Below are positions 46,618-58,511 of a stretch of 64,000 nucleotides of DNA, one piece after another. A program made the translations under genes and the position numbers. Every line of letters begins with the position of its first letter. The first letter of the stretch is position 1. Source of the stretch: Ophthalmolycus amberensis (Eukaryota; Chordata; Actinopteri; Perciformes; Zoarcidae); contig JAFEUB010001429.1 of the NCBI GenBank assembly GCA_024529925.1, forward strand, positions 62,001 through 126,000, in the 5' to 3' direction. Under the pieces are notes generated by a model. It was not told the DNA's origin. It ran no database searches and saw only the letters and a program-made list of their open reading frames with translations.

Positions 46618-47085
46618 TCAACAGCGAGGAGCCTGAACTGTCCCGTGGAGCTGATTTACCATGGCGGCTGGCGGCGCCGATGTTAACAATATAATAGCAG
46701 CTGCATCGTTTACCAGAGATTGAAGACCAGTCTCGATGGAGTGGATGGAGCGGATGGAGCTATCCGGTGGAAATGACGGCGTTGTCTGCATTGGAGGCCC
46801 GGAGTGCTGGTGGAGAAAGAGTCCGGGACGCCGCCTGCGGAGCTCGGATGAGCCCGGCGATGGACTGACTGATCGCGAGTAACTGTTAGATTTACTAGGA
46901 CACCACCGCGAACTACTAGCCGAGCCAAGAGGGCTTCTTGCTCGTCTGCGGGGAGCCGCTGCGCCGCGCTGGGCGAGTGCTCCTGCGCCGGCCACCTGGC
47001 GGGCTGAATGCCGGCTCCGGTTAAACCTCGATGTTGAGACCCGACTCTTCCTGAAACAATCAACCATTGTCTCAGTTACGCCCAA
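46618..47085 (-). pseudogene. Decayed ORF1 (gag-like) of YR element, copy 1
   Basis: A 155-codon frame begins just inside repeat A1. It is rich in Ser, Arg and Pro and ends VNQLHGTVQAPRC. An overlapping frame on the same strand (47063-46710) carries EHSPSAAQRLPADEQEALLA, a stretch that in copy 2 is read in the main frame; a frameshift therefore separates the copies. The position matches ORF1 of Ngaro/DIRS elements, but I see no zinc knuckle or other diagnostic motif. Confidence 0.45.
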
Positions 47086-47115
47086 CTAGTTGTTGTAAGG
47101 GAAATAGTATCGCTT

Positions 47116-47338
47116 CGCATCTGCTTAACGCTGAAATGACAACTGACAGCAGCAGAGAGGAGAACACTTTAAAGTTTGACAGCAACGAGCTGATTGGCTT
47201 AAGGAAACTGTGTGCCGAATCTGGTTGGTTGCTTAACCGTGCACGCCCCCAATCAGCTGATAGAGTAATTACAAGGAGAGGAGAGACAGCGATCACAAGC
47301 GAATGTCTTCCTGACTGAACTTGCGCATGAGCTACATT
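47116..47338 (-). repeat. Split direct repeat A1, copy 1
   Basis: The terminal copy of the 222-bp repeat, directly ahead of the gag-like frame in the element's reading direction. Confidence 0.85.
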
Positions 47339-47514
47339 AGTATAGCACAGTGAATTCTAAAAGGGTTTAGTTTTATACCCTACTGTACATCCAACTCCAA
47401 ATCCCATACCTTTAGAAAGTCAGTTCAGTGTTGGTCTAACAAGCTGTTGGTTTGGGGCATTGTTAGCTAAGGTAGCTAACTGGGGTACATATGACACGTG
47501 CAAGAAATAGTTTG

Positions 47515-47760
47515 GCACTTAAAGGGCCATAACACATTTTTACACTTCAGTTTTTGCACGCATTAAACAAACTACTTTAATGTGTTCATTATTTTAGAGC
47601 TGCTGATAGACACATTTAGTTTGCTTTGGACAGATACAGGCTAGCTGTTTCCCTCTGTTTCTAGTCTTTGTGCTAAGCTAACCGGCTGCTGCAGCGGTAG
47701 CTTTATGTTTTACTGTACCGTACAGACATGAGAGTAAATATTTATGAAAAGATCAATATG
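47515..47760 (+). repeat. Percomorph interspersed repeat (GCTAAGCTAA family)
   Basis: It contains acaggctagctgtttccctc, then tctagtctttgtgctaagct, accggctgctgcagcgg and tacagacatgagagtaaat. This is the same order of motifs as at 1-240. Confidence 0.65.
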
Positions 47761-48020
47761 ACAAGGCTATAACACAACAACAATGACTTATTTTCTTGGC
47801 TAGTAGCAGAGAACAGCAGAATGACGTGAGTAAACATTCACAATAATTAAAACATTTTTACATCAATGAAAACAAACAGCGGTGTGTCAGAAAATCGATA
47901 TATTTGAATCAAAATGTAACCAGCAATCCCCAGTGTCATTTCACATGACCCTCGAACCTTCAATACAGCAATCAGACGAGATATGCCTCACCAGAAATGT
48001 CTTCATTTGAATAAGATAAT

Positions 48021-48490
48021 GTAACACATAGGGGTGTAACGGTACGCGTATTCGTATTGAACCGTTCGGTACGAGGCTCACGGTTCGGTACGCATGACGA
48101 ACCGAATACGTTTGAATAAAAAAAAAAACCTTTATTTAACCAGGTAGTCCCATTGCGATTAAAAATCTCTTTTGCAAGATGTAAGTAACAATACAAGATG
48201 TAAGCAACAATACTACATAACATTAAGGAGCAGTTTTTGTTTTTTATGCTTATGTGTTGCTAAGAAGACACCCCAGCAGATGGGTCACTCAGGTATAGTT
48301 CCATCATTGTTCAAAGTCAAAGAATAACTTTATGATGTTAGTTGTAATGAATAAATATATTTTAAAATCAAGTACATTTCTCTGGCATTTATAGTTTTCT
48401 ACTGTACCGAAACGTACCGAACCGTGGCTCCACTGTATCGTACCGAACCCAACCGTGAGTTTTGTGAACCGTTACACCCCTAGTAACACA
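48021..48490 (+). mobile_element. hAT-type MITE, copy 1, with 8-bp target duplication
   Basis: The element spans 48029-48482 (454 bp). It starts TAGGGGTGTAACGGTACG and ends CGTTACACCCCTA, clear terminal inverted repeats. GTAACACA flanks it on both sides (48021-48028 and 48483-48490), the 8-bp duplication expected of hAT insertion. There is no transposase. Inside, sequence such as gttcggtacgaggctcacgg gives it strong fold-back potential. Confidence 0.9.
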
Positions 48491-48811
48491 GTCTAGGGCT
48501 GCGGCAGTAACTCATACATTTAGATGTCTCTTTTCTCCTTTATGCCTGAGTTCAAACTGCATAATTGGTAGCCTACAGTGGATGTTTTGGAGAGCATGCA
48601 TAGGAGGAATATTTCCCTGTGGTGACATATAGTTGACGCAGAACAAAAATGACATTTTCTTCCCCACATGGTTCAACTGCCAAGTATAAAGCACAGAAGA
48701 AGGAAAAAAAGCTTTTCTCTGCTGAGACAGCTCTCGCAGCATAGACCATAACACAGAAAGGTCCTCACACTGTTTTCTCCAACACGGACGCACACATAGT
48801 GCATTGTAGGC

Positions 48812-48815
<4 letters not shown>
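48491..48815. other. Between MITE and microsatellite
   Basis: AT-rich DNA, no gene seen. Confidence 0.4.

Positions 48816-48865
<50 letters not shown>
48816..48865 (+). repeat. (GT)n microsatellite
   Basis: A GT tract of about 50 bp, uninterrupted. Confidence 0.95.
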
Positions 48866-48867
<2 letters not shown>

Positions 48868-50943
48868 TTACTGTATGGTCAAAAGTGAAAGCCAAAATAT
48901 CCTCCAGACACCAGCATGGAGACATGCATCTGTGCCAGTTATATTTCAGCAAATTTCAATACTCTGCAGTAGCAGACTCCCCGATGAACTTTGCGGGCTA
49001 TTGATCTTTGTGTGCCTGCGTGCTGCTGAGAGACGGGGGGAGGTTGAGTTGAGAATTTGAAATGGTGAAACGGTAAAAGTGGTCTGTTTTTTTGGAAGAA
49101 GGTTGGAAGGTAGTTTTAAAGAAAGGGGTACCGAGGAATGGTTCCCTTGTGTAAGTGGATGTGACAGCTTCTCACCCAGGAGAGCACTTGTACTGAGCAC
49201 ACACTAGAGGCCAGCAGGGCCACCTGTCACACAGATCTGTGACTAAAGAACTCTATTAGCGAACAAGCACCCGGGGTAACACACACACACACACACGCAC
49301 AGGCATCCATACACTCACAAACACACGCACACAAAATCAATATGCAAATGAATAAAAATGAGCCATAAATGTCGAGTTATTAGGTAAGGCTACGATAAAT
49401 ATAGTGAAGGATAAGACTAGGTTGACAGTCCCATTCATTATTAATGCTCATTTTAATGATCCCATTCGCTAGATTATATCCTCCTTGTCACTGCGGTCTG
49501 CAGTGTTGCTCAACAGAGCATATTTTCACTTTACATTGTTCAAAGTACACGGAGGGTGTGAATACCGACGTGACAAAATGTTCTCAGGACATGTTGGGTG
49601 GTGCGTGACCGTGTTTCACTTTGTCCACACTCCACTCGGCACATGACAATTATCAAGATGGATTTGCACTAAACTGCCACGAATGCACAGTGCGTTTGAA
49701 AAGATAAGTCAGGCTCGGTGTTGGAATGAAAATGATTTATATTTCAAATGAGCATCAAGCGGGGGTGAAAGGCTCACTGCAGGCTTGACTCGTCCTTTGC
49801 AGTCGCATGCGTGCAACCTTTCCTCTACATTTTATTGTCTGAATAATTACCTGTCAAACACTGTTTGTACATAATATAGGTTACTTTATGTGCAGCGATA
49901 CCCTTCTGGAACAGAAGAGCCAGAGGAATTCTCCACACTGTCACTCGGTTGTGGGCAAAAAAAAAAGAAATAATCATATTTGACACCGCTGCATCCTCTG
50001 GAAAACCACGACAAGTTGGGCTGTCAGGGCCCTTTTGCTTAATTCTTGTCCTTGAAGCCTTTTGTCATTTTTCATCGTCTTGCCTCCCCCCTTTAGAGAG
50101 AGTAGTGGTGATGTTTGATTTTTAAATGGCTGCTGGAATAATACCCATGAAATCAGGGATGATCGTCGCTGTCTCTCAAACCACTACCTCCCCATTACCT
50201 CCCAATTGCAGGTTCTCTCACGTGACGCTGTCAAGCTGATCCACGGAGAGAAATTCATTGGAACAGGTGGAGCTGTGGACCATATCCCATTAGTGAGCCT
50301 GCCAAAGGCCGCTCCCTGCAGGAGTAAACCCTCCTCTTCATGCTCCATAGGCACGGGCTACTGTATGTAGACTCAAATTTATGGGCTAAAACCTGCTTTT
50401 CAGGCAAAAACAGGGAGGGAATGATGAGCATATAGATCACAGATTTCATTACCGTTAATAAATCTGTAGAGATGCATGATATGCAACCCGCTTTCTGTGA
50501 GGAACGTACTTAGCCTGGAAACATTCAGAGAGCAGTCATTTGCAATGAAAGTCAGTGGCTGAAAATGTACTGTGGGCTTGTTGATGTGTGTATTGGGGAG
50601 TGCATGTGAAGGGCGGACATGGCTCTGACTTTGGCTTTGACTGGCTCCACTGTTAGCCCCTGGCTTCGTGACTCTTCCCACATGGCAACACATTATGGCA
50701 ACACTCTCCAATCTATACATAGCACGAGGCATGATGTCAAAACAAATGAGAGTAATTGTGCGCATTAATCTGTTTTCTATTTCTTTTTTTTAACGTTGCA
50801 AGAAATTGAAAGCCACACTTCACACGATAACAAAAAAAATGGGAAAATGTTCTTTTAAATAATCATGGTGCGCGTATGATTAGACGTGACCTCTATATGA
50901 ACTGCTGAGATGAGTAAATGAAAGCTGAAGGAAGAATTTCTGT
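48866..50943. other. Intergenic, no gene seen
   Basis: About 2 kb between the two MITEs, with CA patches at about 49280-49300. No supported gene or exon. Confidence 0.4.
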
Positions 50944-51408
50944 GTGAAGACTAGGGGTGTAACGGTTCACAAAACTCACGGTTGGGTTCGGTACGATACA
51001 GTGGAGCCACGGTTCGGTACGTTTCGGTACAGTAGAAAACTATAAATGCCAGAGAAATGTACTTGATTTTAAAATATATTTATTCATTACAACTAACATC
51101 ATGAAGTTATTCTTTGACTTTGAACAATGATGGAACTATACCTGAGTGACCCATCTTCTGGGGTGTCTTCTTAGCAACACATAAGCATAAAAAACAAAAA
51201 CTGCTCCTTAATGTTATGTAGTATTGTTACTTACATCTTGCTTACATCTTGCAAAAGAGATTTTTAATCTCAATGGGACTACCTGGTTAAATAAAGTTAT
51301 TTTTTTTTTTTATTCAAACGTATTCGGTTCGTCATGCGTACCGAACCGTGAGCCTCGTACCGAACGGTTCAATACGAATACGCGTACCGTTACACCCCTA
51401 GTGAAGAC
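50944..51408 (-). mobile_element. hAT-type MITE, copy 2 (inverted), with 8-bp target duplication
   Basis: The element spans 50952-51400 (449 bp), with the same TAGGGGTGTAACGG...CCGTTACACCCCTA ends as copy 1 but in reverse orientation. GTGAAGAC flanks it on both sides (50944-50951 and 51401-51408). The interior matches copy 1 closely by eye, so both insertions look fairly recent. Confidence 0.9.
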
Positions 51409-53794
51409 TACTTCTTTATGTACTCTACAAAGTGTACAAGGACAATTAAATGTGCTGTATATGAGATTGGGAGCAATATGCTTTGCCAATTTGAAATTAT
51501 GGAATTAGTATTTGACCATACAACAGCTTTGTGTGCCTTTTAAAATTTTTTACAAGCTTCAGAATCCATGGACTGCTAAATGACACAGTGGATGGTGTCC
51601 CCCACTCAGGGGTTTGACCTGTGCGCACTGTCTGGGGCTTCAGCGGTTCATAATGTCCGCCTCTATTATGATGGACTGTTGTTGAATGTTGAAGCATAAA
51701 GAGACTGCGGAGGAAAAACAGCTCTTTCCTCTGTTGTACTGATACCAATTTGTTAATACCTTCTTGTACCTTTATCTAGTTTACACCTGGCAACTGTGGC
51801 AGTGCAGTTATCGCAGTGCCCATCTCCTGATGGGCTATAGTAGCATCTCGTAGCTGAACTCAGTCTTTCCCGAGGTACTTTGGCAACCTGTAGAGAGAGA
51901 GATAGTAGCACGGAGTGAGGGAAGAGGCAAAGGGATCACGGATGAAACAAACAAGACGCGTTGCCATGGCACATAATGGTTTCGAGTAGAGGATCCCGTC
52001 TCTTCAGGAAAACAGTATCAGAGAGCTGCAACACACTCGGCGCCTCGTCCTTCTGTCGGGTTGTACACATCGACGCTGTTTATTTGGGTTAGCTAAGTAT
52101 CCTGTTCCTCTCATGTCGGTTTCCGACTGGATGGAACTGAATGCCGTTGAAAGGCTATGAACAATGTATCGGAGTTAGACTCCTGGGTCCCATGCTGAGC
52201 TGGGAAGCTGATTGAAGAAAAAGCAGTATAATTATCCTCATCAAGGGAAGAGCCTGTTCTGTATTTATATTCCAAAAAGCAGTCTGAGCAGGCACCAGTG
52301 ATCCTTCTCTTCCCTTTATGCGGTCTCCTCCTGCCTTTAAACTTAACACATAAAGAAGATGTATTGTATTAATACCTATCCAGTATGAGCTCCCCACCAA
52401 CACATTGTCCTATATGATGTCGTAATTGTAACGATAATAACTACCTCAATTCACGAGTAAGTGGGATAGAGTGTCCTTGAAGCACTTATGAACTGAAAGT
52501 GTTGCATTACTCTCTTGGGACTAGTGGTTACTAAGGATTCAGTTCATGACTCTGAACAAAATGGGTAATGTCAGAATTATAATAAGAAAGTTCCATCTCA
52601 TTTTTCTTGACCTTTTTGTTTTACTCCCTCTGAGTTTGTGCTTCACAGCAAAATCAATACGCGCATCATCGTGCTCTTTGTGCGAAACAACGGCCACCGG
52701 CTACAAATAGCGCTCAGCATATTATGCTCCGCCATTCACGAATTTGTTTTAAGTCTACGGCGACCAGGTGAAATGACAGCATTGTATGGGTTTTAAATCG
52801 CTTAAATACTGAGCTTTTTCCTCCGGGCTGAGAAGTGAATCAATAAAGCTGGCAAATGTTCAGCAGCAAAGCAGAACAGCTTCAACCCCGGAGTTGCCTG
52901 TGACCTGGAGGTTGTTTAACATGGCTTTTACAGGAATTTGATATCAAATTGTGAAAGTTTAGTCTTGGCAGGCAGCGTCTATCAGCAGTGAATAAACCCA
53001 ATGTGTGACATACCTTGTTATTTGGAGACGTTGCACAAGTCACCCGCTGTACATTCCTCAGCATATCCAAACTGTTGCACCTCTGAACTAATTGACGGAC
53101 TGTGGTAGTGCTGCATCCCACTGCTGCTTTCCAGCACATTAAGGATTTTGCTGACCAAAAATGCAGTGCAACAATTGCCCTTCAAAAAGAAAGTATAGCC
53201 TCAGACCCTTCTCCCCCCCCCGTCCCAGGCATTAACATGCTGCTCTCCTGAGAGCCCTGACACACAGCACGCTGGATGTTTTGAAGCTGCAAACAAGGCT
53301 TCAGTGAGTTCTGACCTGCATCCTCAGCCCCCTCCAGACCACGACTGACCTGCAGCATGCACTCATACATTTGGTGTCGTTGCAGGTTACTTAAAAAACT
53401 ATTTCTGTCCCCACGTGATGTAATATGTTTCTTCCCCACATTCTATCATGTGCACCGCGCACGAAATCCACCTACCTTCCTCATAGATTACCATGTTTTG
53501 GAAAACCAGCGTAATTTATAGATAAATAAATTATTTCTGTCTCATAAAAGTTTCACATACCCCTCTCTCAGAAGTGCATGATTAGCTCATGGCTGTGCAT
53601 GCTCGTGTTTCACCTTTTAAGCAGCCCGTGCACGCTTTTGTCCCTCACGGCAATGACTTGAACGTCATTAGCATGAATTTTGCACAACCATCTCGATGTA
53701 GACTCGCTGACGTTTGGATCGTGAAGCCATTTCTCCACGTTAAACATAAATGAAGGAGATCTGTAGACGTTCTGAATGAGACCAAAGTACTCAC
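51409..53794. other. Intergenic, no gene seen
   Basis: About 2.4 kb of unremarkable sequence. No motif-bearing frame or clear repeat boundary was recognised. Confidence 0.4.
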
Positions 53795-53877
53795 GTTGCA
53801 AGCGATAGTGTAAGTGACAGACATGTTGTGCTTGCAAGCATATACAGCAGCAGCCATGATACAGCAGCCTGTAAGAG
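53795..53877 (-). CDS. Candidate internal exon, unknown protein
   Basis: On the minus strand a good acceptor (TTCTTTCTGTGTTTCAG) and a strong donor (GCAAC|GTGAGT) bound 83 nt. One frame reads LTGCCIMAAAVYACKHN, then MSVTYTIACN, which has a hydrophobic start; other frames are also open. I do not recognise the family and found no partner exon with confirmed phase. It could be chance. Confidence 0.25.
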
Positions 53878-54239
53878 CTGAAACACAGAAAGAACATTCG
53901 TAAAATACATTTTAGTATCACAAGAAGCCAAACCCGCTGGGCAAAGATGTAAAGCGACAGTAAATCAAACGGCTTTGAAGCGTGCGGACAAGTAATGAGA
54001 CACTTAGCACTATATCTGTCCAATGTGCTGCATGATAAAGAAGAAAAATTGGTTATTTGTGGAAGAATACATTTTTCAGTAATAAGTTGCACAGTGGGAA
54101 TATTCCATGAGAATACGATTTCCTTTTTTTTGTGTGACTATATATCCGTTACATATTATATATTTCTCTGCCCGTTTATAGCCTACTCTGCACCACTTTG
54201 GGATGAAATGTGTATAATATGTTATGTTATACTACAGCT

Positions 54240-54357
54240 GCTGCTACACACAAATTTCCCCCTGGGGATGAATAAAGTATCTATCTATCTATCTATCTAT
54301 CCATCCATCCATCCATCCATCCATCTATCCATCCATCCATCCATCCATCCATCCATC
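54240..54357 (+). repeat. Possible non-LTR retrotransposon tail with (TATC)n/(CATC)n
   Basis: The sequence aaatttccccctggggatga followed by ATAAAGTATC precedes tetranucleotide repeats. This is the 3' tail form common to fish LINE-like elements. Only the tail is visible. The later CATC repeats are simple sequence. Confidence 0.5.
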
Positions 54358-54730
54358 ATGTTTTCAGAAATGGTCCATAAGATTTTCTTGGCTGTGCTTA
54401 AAAGGACTTAATCTGCTGTGGCTGACCTGTCTCTTGATTTAAAACACTGTTGGAGAACAGAAACTTTTTTTACTGGCAGCTCTATAAGGTGTGCTTATGC
54501 AATACAAGCATTAATAAAGGCAGCGTCTGAGAGTGGTTAAAAGATTAAAAATAGATTTTGTTCACATTAAATGGATGCACATCTCGTCCCTCGGTAGTGT
54601 TACTGTGCCTCCTGTATAGCAATTAGCAAACTAGCACGCTAGCTTGGTTAGCTACAGTCAATAAATGAAAACAAGTAAACCCCAAGAGTCTATGCTAAGC
54701 ATATACAAAATGCAAATAAGAGGAGAGAAG

Positions 54731-54885
54731 TTATGATGCAGACTTATCAAAATGCAAACCCTGCCGCCAGCATTGGTCCAGGGCTGGAGCAGACCTTGGC
54801 TGAGCGCTCTGCAGGAGGGCGGCAGCCTGCCACCGTGGCTTGAAGTGCGTGCTGGAAGGTGGAGCTGGGGGTGGTGGCGGTGTTT
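54731..54885 (-). CDS. Candidate terminal exon, proline-rich, unknown protein
   Basis: The acceptor CTTCTCTGCTGCTGCTCTAG opens a frame of about 50 codons, TPPPPPAPPSSTHFKPRW onward, ending HFDKSAS and TAA. It is Pro-, Ala- and Gln-rich. No family was recognised and no upstream exon identified. Low complexity makes a chance frame likely. Confidence 0.2.
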
Positions 54886-55148
54886 CTAGAGCAGCAGCAG
54901 AGAAGATAGGAAAAAGAGCGAGTTTGTAAATGGAGAGAGGAACATGGAACAATGTGGAAAGTATGGGCACTGTTGAACTTCAGCGAATACCCAACATGTT
55001 AGTGAAGAAATATGAGAATTATATAAGAAGGAGAGACTGCAGCATCATATAACTGCTATGGCAATGAGACCAGTAGCCACAGTAGAAACAAGTCTTAATG
55101 GTGTGCTTATTGAAGTGGTGAACGGTTAAGTCCACAGGTTGTCATCAT

Positions 55149-55370
55149 ATGTAGCTCAAGCGCAAGTTCAGTCAGGAAGACACTCACTAGTAATCTCTGT
55201 CTTTCCTCTCCTTGTAATTACTCTATCAGCTGATTGGGGGCGTGCACTTTTAAGTAACCAACCAGATTCTGCACACCGGTTCCTCAAGCCAATCATATCG
55301 TTGCTGTCAAACTTTAAATAGTGTTCTCCTCTCTGCTGCTGTCAGTTGTCATTTCAGCTAAGCAGATGTG
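55149..55370 (+). repeat. Split direct repeat A1, copy 2
   Basis: 222 bp, reverse complement of the A repeats of copy 1 with scattered differences, starting atgtagctcaagcgcaagtt. Confidence 0.8.
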
Positions 55371-55406
55371 AAGCGATACTATTTCCCTTACATTTTAAAC
55401 AACTAG

Positions 55407-55883
55407 TTGTGGGTAACTGAGACAATGACGGATTCCGACTTTTATCGTTTCAGGAAGAGTCGGGTCTCAACATCGTGTTTAGCCGGAGCCGGCATTCAGC
55501 TCACCAGGTGGCCGGCGCAGGAGCACTCGCCCAGCGCGGCGCAGCGGCTCCCCTCAGACGAGCAAGAAGCCCTCTTGGCTCAGCTAGTAGTTTGCGGTGG
55601 TATCCTAGTAAGTCTAACAGTTACTCGCGATCAGTCGATCCATCGCTGGGCTCATCCGAGCTCCGCAGGCGGCGTCCCGTACTTTCTCCACCAGCACTCC
55701 TGGCCTCCAATGCAGACAAAGCCGTCATTTCCACCGGATAGCTCCATCCGCGCCATCCACTCCATCGATACTGGTCTTCAATCTCTGGTAAACGATGCAG
55801 CTTCTGTTATACTGTTAACAGCGGCGCCACCAGCCGCCATGGTAAATCAGCTCCACGGGACAGTTCAGGCTCCTCGCTGTTGA
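55407..55883 (+). pseudogene. ORF1 (gag-like) of YR element, copy 2
   Basis: A 158-codon frame, with EHSPSAAQRLPSDEQEALLA in the middle and VNQLHGTVQAPRC at the end. The end matches the copy 1 frame, while the middle matches copy 1 in a different frame. Its function is presumed structural by position only. Confidence 0.45.
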
Positions 55884-58336
55884 AACGGAGACTTTGTTTC
55901 CGCTCCTAGTCATGTTCCGACAAATGAGGAAGTCATGGGGCTGACACACGTCTGGAGCTCCGGAGCATCGCTCGCATTTAATTAGTATGAAAGCGCCTGT
56001 CCCAGTAGTGGAAGTGGAGCGCATTCATGAGACTACAAATCATTATGAGCCGAAATAAACATAACTAAGCAGCAGTTAGTTAGCAGTGAGTTTATCCTCT
56101 TCGTAGTGATGGGCGCGATGGGTACTCGCGGCAAGTAATCACGGCAGGCGCGTGATGCGGGTAGGCCCGCAAGTGATCACGGTTCGGTCATGCACTCCGA
56201 ATTCAATCTGGCACGGGCGGTTCTCATGATCCATTGTATATCACAAATAGTGCACTGATAAAACACTATTGAAATGTCTGGGGATTATAGGAGATGGGCC
56301 AATTATTTTTGAGAGGCTTCAGAACAGCAGGGTTTGCATTTTGAGTAAATGTTTGGCAGCCAAATCCAGTAGTTTACAGGATATTTAACCTTTGTTTCTT
56401 CATGGTACATTTAATACTTTACTTTTCCCTAACAGGGCTTGGCTAAGGCGATCAGTAGTTTTTGAATATGAGGTTACAGATGACTACAATCCCTCCGCGG
56501 CATTGTGGAGGTTGGTTCATGGCTTGTGTCAGCTATGCCAACGTTCTATGAGTAACACGCCTCTGTTATTCTTCACAGCCCATGGTGTTGGTACGCCTCT
56601 GGTGTTTCAGAGAATGACAACGCATAGAGCAGGGTGTTCAAATGAACTTCAACAAGCCCAGTTTCCTCATGCAAAGGTCTGGAACATCACGGTCGGTCTA
56701 ACGTGCGGGATGATTTAGTCCCATATAAATTGAAGTAGCCTAACAGTTGTATCAACGTGGGTTGGTTCATAGTCAACAGCTGATTATTAAATCAAGAAGT
56801 TGAAGGAATATGTCATGTAAAGTAAGGGAGGCATTCATAGATTAAATTACATAACATAAGCTTTTAAGAACTTTCATCTTAAAAAGATAAAGTACCTAAT
56901 TTTAGTAAATTAAGGCAACTGTATTGTCATGCAGCTTTAAATTCAGTACAGTCAGGGTGAAGCGATGTAAATGGAAGTATTACATCGTACGTTAAAGAGG
57001 ATTGTGTGCAGCAACATTATTTGTTATTAAACATTTGGTTCAGCTCTATTCCTCTTGGTACATCATAGTTGGGCAGTGAAATCATGTGATAGGATTCTGA
57101 TTATTGGGCTCGTAGCTCATATCGGTGCCTCTATTTTGGATTGAGCGGGTGAGGTTGCTCAAAATATTTTGCTTAGTGGCGCTTCACCTGGCTGCTTGGA
57201 ATAATCATAATGGTCTCTAGACATATGAAACACACTGGGTTAAACTGCATGGGAGGAATGAACTTTTAAGAGGCTGTCCATATTGGTTAAGGCTGAGTTA
57301 TAAATGTCCACATTCTGTGTTTGGGAGGCGGCCATGTGTAATGTCGTAACCCGGCTCCCAAGCTAGGACAAATACGGAAGGACACGAGGTAGGATGGGAT
57401 TTAAAGGTATTTATGATAACATAGTAATGAGCGGCTACCAATGGTGAGGTGTGACAGTCGGTAACATCAGTAATGTAACGAGAATGCTTGCCTGTTGAAG
57501 TGTGGGGCATGGTCAGCGGAAGTAAAAGACCAAATCTTTAAACGGGCAGCACTGGCAGAGAGGAGTTCATGTGCGCAGAAGAGCAATGGAGTAGGGCTAT
57601 TATTCCTCAGAGCTCCAGGACCAGGGGCTCTGCAGCCAGTAATCTGCCACAACTGCGCTATTGTGACTCCTGATGGGGACGGTTAAGTGGCTAAACCATA
57701 CTTGGACATTTATACATAAAGTAGATCAGCTCCATTCAGGCTCATCCCCTAGGGACGCGCTTTTCCTCTCCTGCCCGTTGGACATGGCATCTTCCTTGGC
57801 CTAAGATGCACAATCTACCTTGATGTTGGGTGCCACGCTGACCTGCGTGTCAGGTCGCTGTGCGATCACTTGAATGGTGTAACAAGCTGGTGAGTTTCGC
57901 TGATTCACTACAATGTCGACATGGATGCAGACCATCCGTGGGTTTTGGGGGATTCTGTCAAGGCTAGTGGTTTGCTAGACACAAAGGGTAACTCAAGCTC
58001 TTTAAAGCCTTAACAATGTGTACGGTAAGTTATGCATAATTCATGCGTCATGTTGACATTGTTTCTGGCATTGTGGCTCGTCATGCAAGTTGGCTAATAG
58101 CATTATCTCATTCATGCAAAATGTGTTATCTCTAGAGCTACCTCTCGCATGCTGTTGGTCAAGTGGATCTTCGCGCATCACGGTATAAGGCCATTGCACG
58201 AAAGTCTGTTGGACTCACACTATTCTGGTCTAATGGGTACGTGACTTGGCTGGTAACTCATGGCCTAAACACTCCAAATGCGGAGGTGCTTGCACTGTAG
58301 TGGTGGCTTGGATAGACTACTATTCTTACTCCAGCT

Positions 58337-58511
58337 ATACTCGGGGCACTCTTTTAGAATAGGGGTTGCTACTTCGGCAGCTAACTAAGGAATCTCTGCT
58401 ACTACCCTACAACAATTGGGACGTTGGTCATCCTCTACCTTCACATCTTACATTCGCCCCGATCTCAACACCGTCCTCGATAATCAGAGATCATTGAAGC
58501 CTTAAAATCCG
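58337..58511 (+). pseudogene. Decayed tyrosine recombinase C-terminus, copy 2
   Basis: The frame reads YSGHSFRIGVATSAAN, then a stop codon, then GISATTLQQLGRWSSSTFTS followed by YIRPDLNTVL. It keeps HSFR (HxxR), GRW and the Tyr of TSYIRP. Relative to copy 1, sequence just upstream is deleted. It is not functional as read. Confidence 0.65.

Larger units (their letters stand above)
42068..47338 (-). mobile_element. DIRS-order tyrosine-recombinase retroelement, copy 1
   Basis: Read on the minus strand the order is A1 (47338-47116), internal region (47115-42702), B1 (42701-42549), A2 (42550-42329), a 108-bp spacer (42328-42221) and B2 (42220-42068). A1/A2 (222 bp) and B1/B2 (153 bp) appear identical by eye. 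The A1-internal-B1-A2-B2 order is the split-direct-repeat layout of Ngaro/PAT-type DIRS elements (established knowledge). Inside are a decayed gag-like frame (47085-46618) and a tyrosine-recombinase C-terminal domain near 44020-43830. No reverse transcriptase or RNase H was recognised in the middle of the element, which is full of stops, so it is dead or non-autonomous. The family name is not certain. Confidence 0.7.

Noticed and set aside
42068..47338. LTR retrotransposon with long terminal repeats
   Set aside because: The terminal segments are not simple direct repeats: B lies at one end, A at the other, and B-A-B units are clustered, which fits split direct repeats and a tyrosine recombinase.
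42068..47338. Crypton-type DNA transposon
   Set aside because: Cryptons lack split direct repeats and a gag-like ORF1. The recombinase alone would have allowed this call.
47972..48223. Frame with LAKEIFNRNGTTWLNK as a protein (also in the copy near 51.2 kb)
   Set aside because: It lies wholly inside the hAT MITE and is fish repeat sequence.
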